A model generated the notes under the pieces. That model saw only the letters and a list, made by a program, of their open reading frames with translations. It did not search any database and had not been told where the DNA came from. Source: Pyrococcus sp. NA2 (GTDB taxonomy: Archaea; Methanobacteriota_B; Thermococci; Thermococcales; Thermococcaceae). Taken from it: a stretch of 64,000 bases of DNA. How positions within the stretch are numbered: the stretch's first letter is position 1; every line of letters begins with the position of its first letter. The stretch lies in assembly GCF_000211475.1 (NCBI RefSeq), contig NC_015474.1:1240001-1304000 (forward strand), given 5' to 3'. The position numbers and the translations under genes are program-made. Below are positions 62,446-64,000 of the stretch, one piece after another.

Positions 62446-63999
62446 ATGGGCGGTATAATGGACTTCATCAATTGGCTCGATGGTGAAGTTTGGGGACCAC
62501 CAATGATAGTTCTCTTGTTGGGTACTGGACTGCTATTGACAATAGTGCTTAAGGGAATACAGTTCAGGAGACTAGGATGGTCAATAAAATTTACATTGTT
62601 TGAGGGAAGAAAGAAGACTGGGGAAGGTGATATTACACCATTTCAGGCGCTAATGGCTACAATATCTGGTACAGTTGGAATAGGAAACATCGCGGGTGTT
62701 GCAACTGCGATACACGCTGGGGGTCCAGGAGCGCTGTTTTGGATGTGGATAACGGCACTGGTAGGGATGGCCACGAGGTATTCTGAAGGTCTTCTAGGAG
62801 TTGCATTCAGAGGTAAGCTACCAGATGGAACAATGATAGGAGGAACGTTCAACTTCTTGGAGAGGGGATTCGCGGAGGTTAGAGGAACAGGGATTAGTAG
62901 AGTTATAGCATCGGTATTCACGATACTATTTGCGATATTCCTGGCTAGAGATGGTCTTGGCTTAACAGGAGGACTCAAGATTCTAGCCTTCATTCTCGCA
63001 ATACTCTTCGCTGCATTGGGATTAGCATTGCTTAAGGAGAATTATCTACCAACAATTGGGAAGATACTTGCAGTACTATTTGCACTATTCGCCGCAATAG
63101 CTGCATTTGGAATAGGAAATATGACTCAAGCAAACTCTGTTGCTGATGCCATAAAGGCGGCGTTTGGAATTCCAGAGTGGGTAACTGGACTCGCTTTAGC
63201 TGTGCTGACGTTCATAGTTGTCATCGGTGGAATAAAGAGGATAGGTGAAGTTGCAGAGATGCTCGTTCCATTCATGGCAATAGTCTACTTCCTCTTCGCA
63301 ATAGGCGTCTGGATCAAGTTTGCTGGACAGATACCAGATGCAATAGCATTGATACTCAGGGACGCATTCACTGGAAGGGCTGTCGCTGGTGGTGCAATCG
63401 GTCAGGTGATAATCTGGGGTGTCAAGAGAGGGCTCTTCTCAAATGAAGCTGGACTTGGAACAGCTACACTTGCCCACGCTGCAGCTAAGACCGATCATCC
63501 TTCAAGACAGGCTCACGTAGCTATGCTTGGCCCATTCATTGATACATTGATTATATGCTCCCTAACTGGAATTAGCATAGTCGTTACTCAGGCTTACGCT
63601 AAATTCCCAGAGCTCAACGGAGCTCCTCTTACCCAGGCAGCATTTGCACAGGCCTTTGGACACCTAGGGGAGATCATGGTGGCTATAGGAATAATACTCT
63701 TTGCATATTCAACGATCCTTGCATGGTCATTCTATGGAAGGCAGAATGTGATGTACCTGGCTAAGTGGATAACTCAGAATCCACAGAAGTTTGCAAACCT
63801 ATATCCAAAGCTTCACCTTGTGTACAACCTCCTATTCGTGATCTTCATATACATAGGTGCGGTTAAGCCATTAGAAGAGGTCTGGAACTTCTCAGACATG
63901 ATGAATGGATTGATGGCAATTCCAAACCTGATAGGACTTATAGTGTTGTATCCGATAATTAAGCAGTACACCGAGGAGTTCATTGCCAAGAATCCATAA
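62446..63999 (+). CDS. AGCS-family sodium:alanine symporter
   Basis: Amino-acid carrier that imports alanine or glycine with Na+. The 517-residue protein has the family pattern: TISGTVGIGNIAGVATAIHAGGPGALFWMW near residue 75, GGTFNFLERGF, and the ion/substrate helices NEAGLGTATLAHAAAKTDHPSRQ. About 11 helices. ATG 62446 is chosen with AGGAGG 8 bases upstream; the frame opens at 62419. The stop lies one base before the right edge. Archaeal relatives such as Methanococcus AgcS transport D/L-alanine and glycine. Confidence 0.93.
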   Translation: MGGIMDFINWLDGEVWGPPMIVLLLGTGLLLTIVLKGIQFRRLGWSIKFTLFEGRKKTGEGDITPFQALMATISGTVGIGNIAGVATAIHAGGPGALFWMWITALVGMATRYSEGLLGVAFRGKLPDGTMIGGTFNFLERGFAEVRGTGISRVIASVFTILFAIFLARDGLGLTGGLKILAFILAILFAALGLALLKENYLPTIGKILAVLFALFAAIAAFGIGNMTQANSVADAIKAAFGIPEWVTGLALAVLTFIVVIGGIKRIGEVAEMLVPFMAIVYFLFAIGVWIKFAGQIPDAIALILRDAFTGRAVAGGAIGQVIIWGVKRGLFSNEAGLGTATLAHAAAKTDHPSRQAHVAMLGPFIDTLIICSLTGISIVVTQAYAKFPELNGAPLTQAAFAQAFGHLGEIMVAIGIILFAYSTILAWSFYGRQNVMYLAKWITQNPQKFANLYPKLHLVYNLLFVIFIYIGAVKPLEEVWNFSDMMNGLMAIPNLIGLIVLYPIIKQYTEEFIAKNP

Positions 64000-64000
64000 C

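Overview
This window is chromosomal DNA of a hyperthermophilic euryarchaeon of the order Thermococcales, almost certainly a Pyrococcus and, from my memory of the PyrB, ArgF, DphB and ThyX proteins, probably P. abyssi or a very close relative. Supporting signs are archaeal promoters (BRE/TATA about 25 bp upstream of starts), strong GGAGGTGA-type ribosome sites mixed with leaderless genes, BpsA (branched polyamines), ThyX, the bifunctional FBP aldolase/phosphatase, IorAB with an ADP-forming acyl-CoA synthetase subunit, Cgi121, archaeal Trm10 and Nob1, a heavy-Cys/CGP-type surface protein, and C/D-box guide RNAs.

Positions 1-36.5 kb are ordinary core genome, mostly short operons. They hold an MFS permease, mtnA, an MgtE-like transporter, a KH protein, nob1-serS with a C/D-box RNA at its 3' end, trm10, a yjbQ-thiR pair, a Cys-rich surface protein, a padR-MFS operon under a large dyad operator, pyrB-pyrI, an M20 amidohydrolase, dphB, argF, bpsA, a DUF4443-pyrF-PUA-ribL run, M42 peptidase, hypE, a TIP26-like gene with iron ADH and an RNase III-like gene, DUF763, fbp, marC, thyX, and two AAA ATPases of the archaeal PF01637 type. 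Both ATPase promoters carry tandem TTAC/GTAA dyads.

Positions 36.6-46.8 kb are an accessory island starting at a tRNA-Arg(CCT) gene. It contains decayed toxin-antitoxin genes (RHH, vapBC), a possible int(N)-like fragment running into the tRNA, and two convergent full-length paralogues of an unrecognised family with a PD-(D/E)XK-like N-terminus plus a frameshifted third copy. It also holds a small bicistron with twin palindromic operators that ends in a strong stem and T-tract, a GC-rich structured stretch that may be an IS605/TnpB tail, and a two-gene Hef/RIG-I-like helicase plus PD-(D/E)XK nuclease operon. That operon is the best candidate for an undescribed defence system. The island ends at a second C/D-box RNA candidate.

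Positions 46.8-64 kb return to core genome. They hold a Tfx-like regulator overlapping a CPA1 antiporter, iorB-iorA-acd alpha (aryl-pyruvate oxidation to aryl-CoA, then ATP), a cell division/partition cluster (RHH, FtsZ, ParA, putative ParA partner), Cgi121, an aminotransferase with Gdt1-like and MFS genes, a MoxR-DUF58-DUF4129 membrane operon, and an AGCS alanine/sodium symporter at the right edge.

All calls come from reading the sequence and from memory of protein families. No database search was run.
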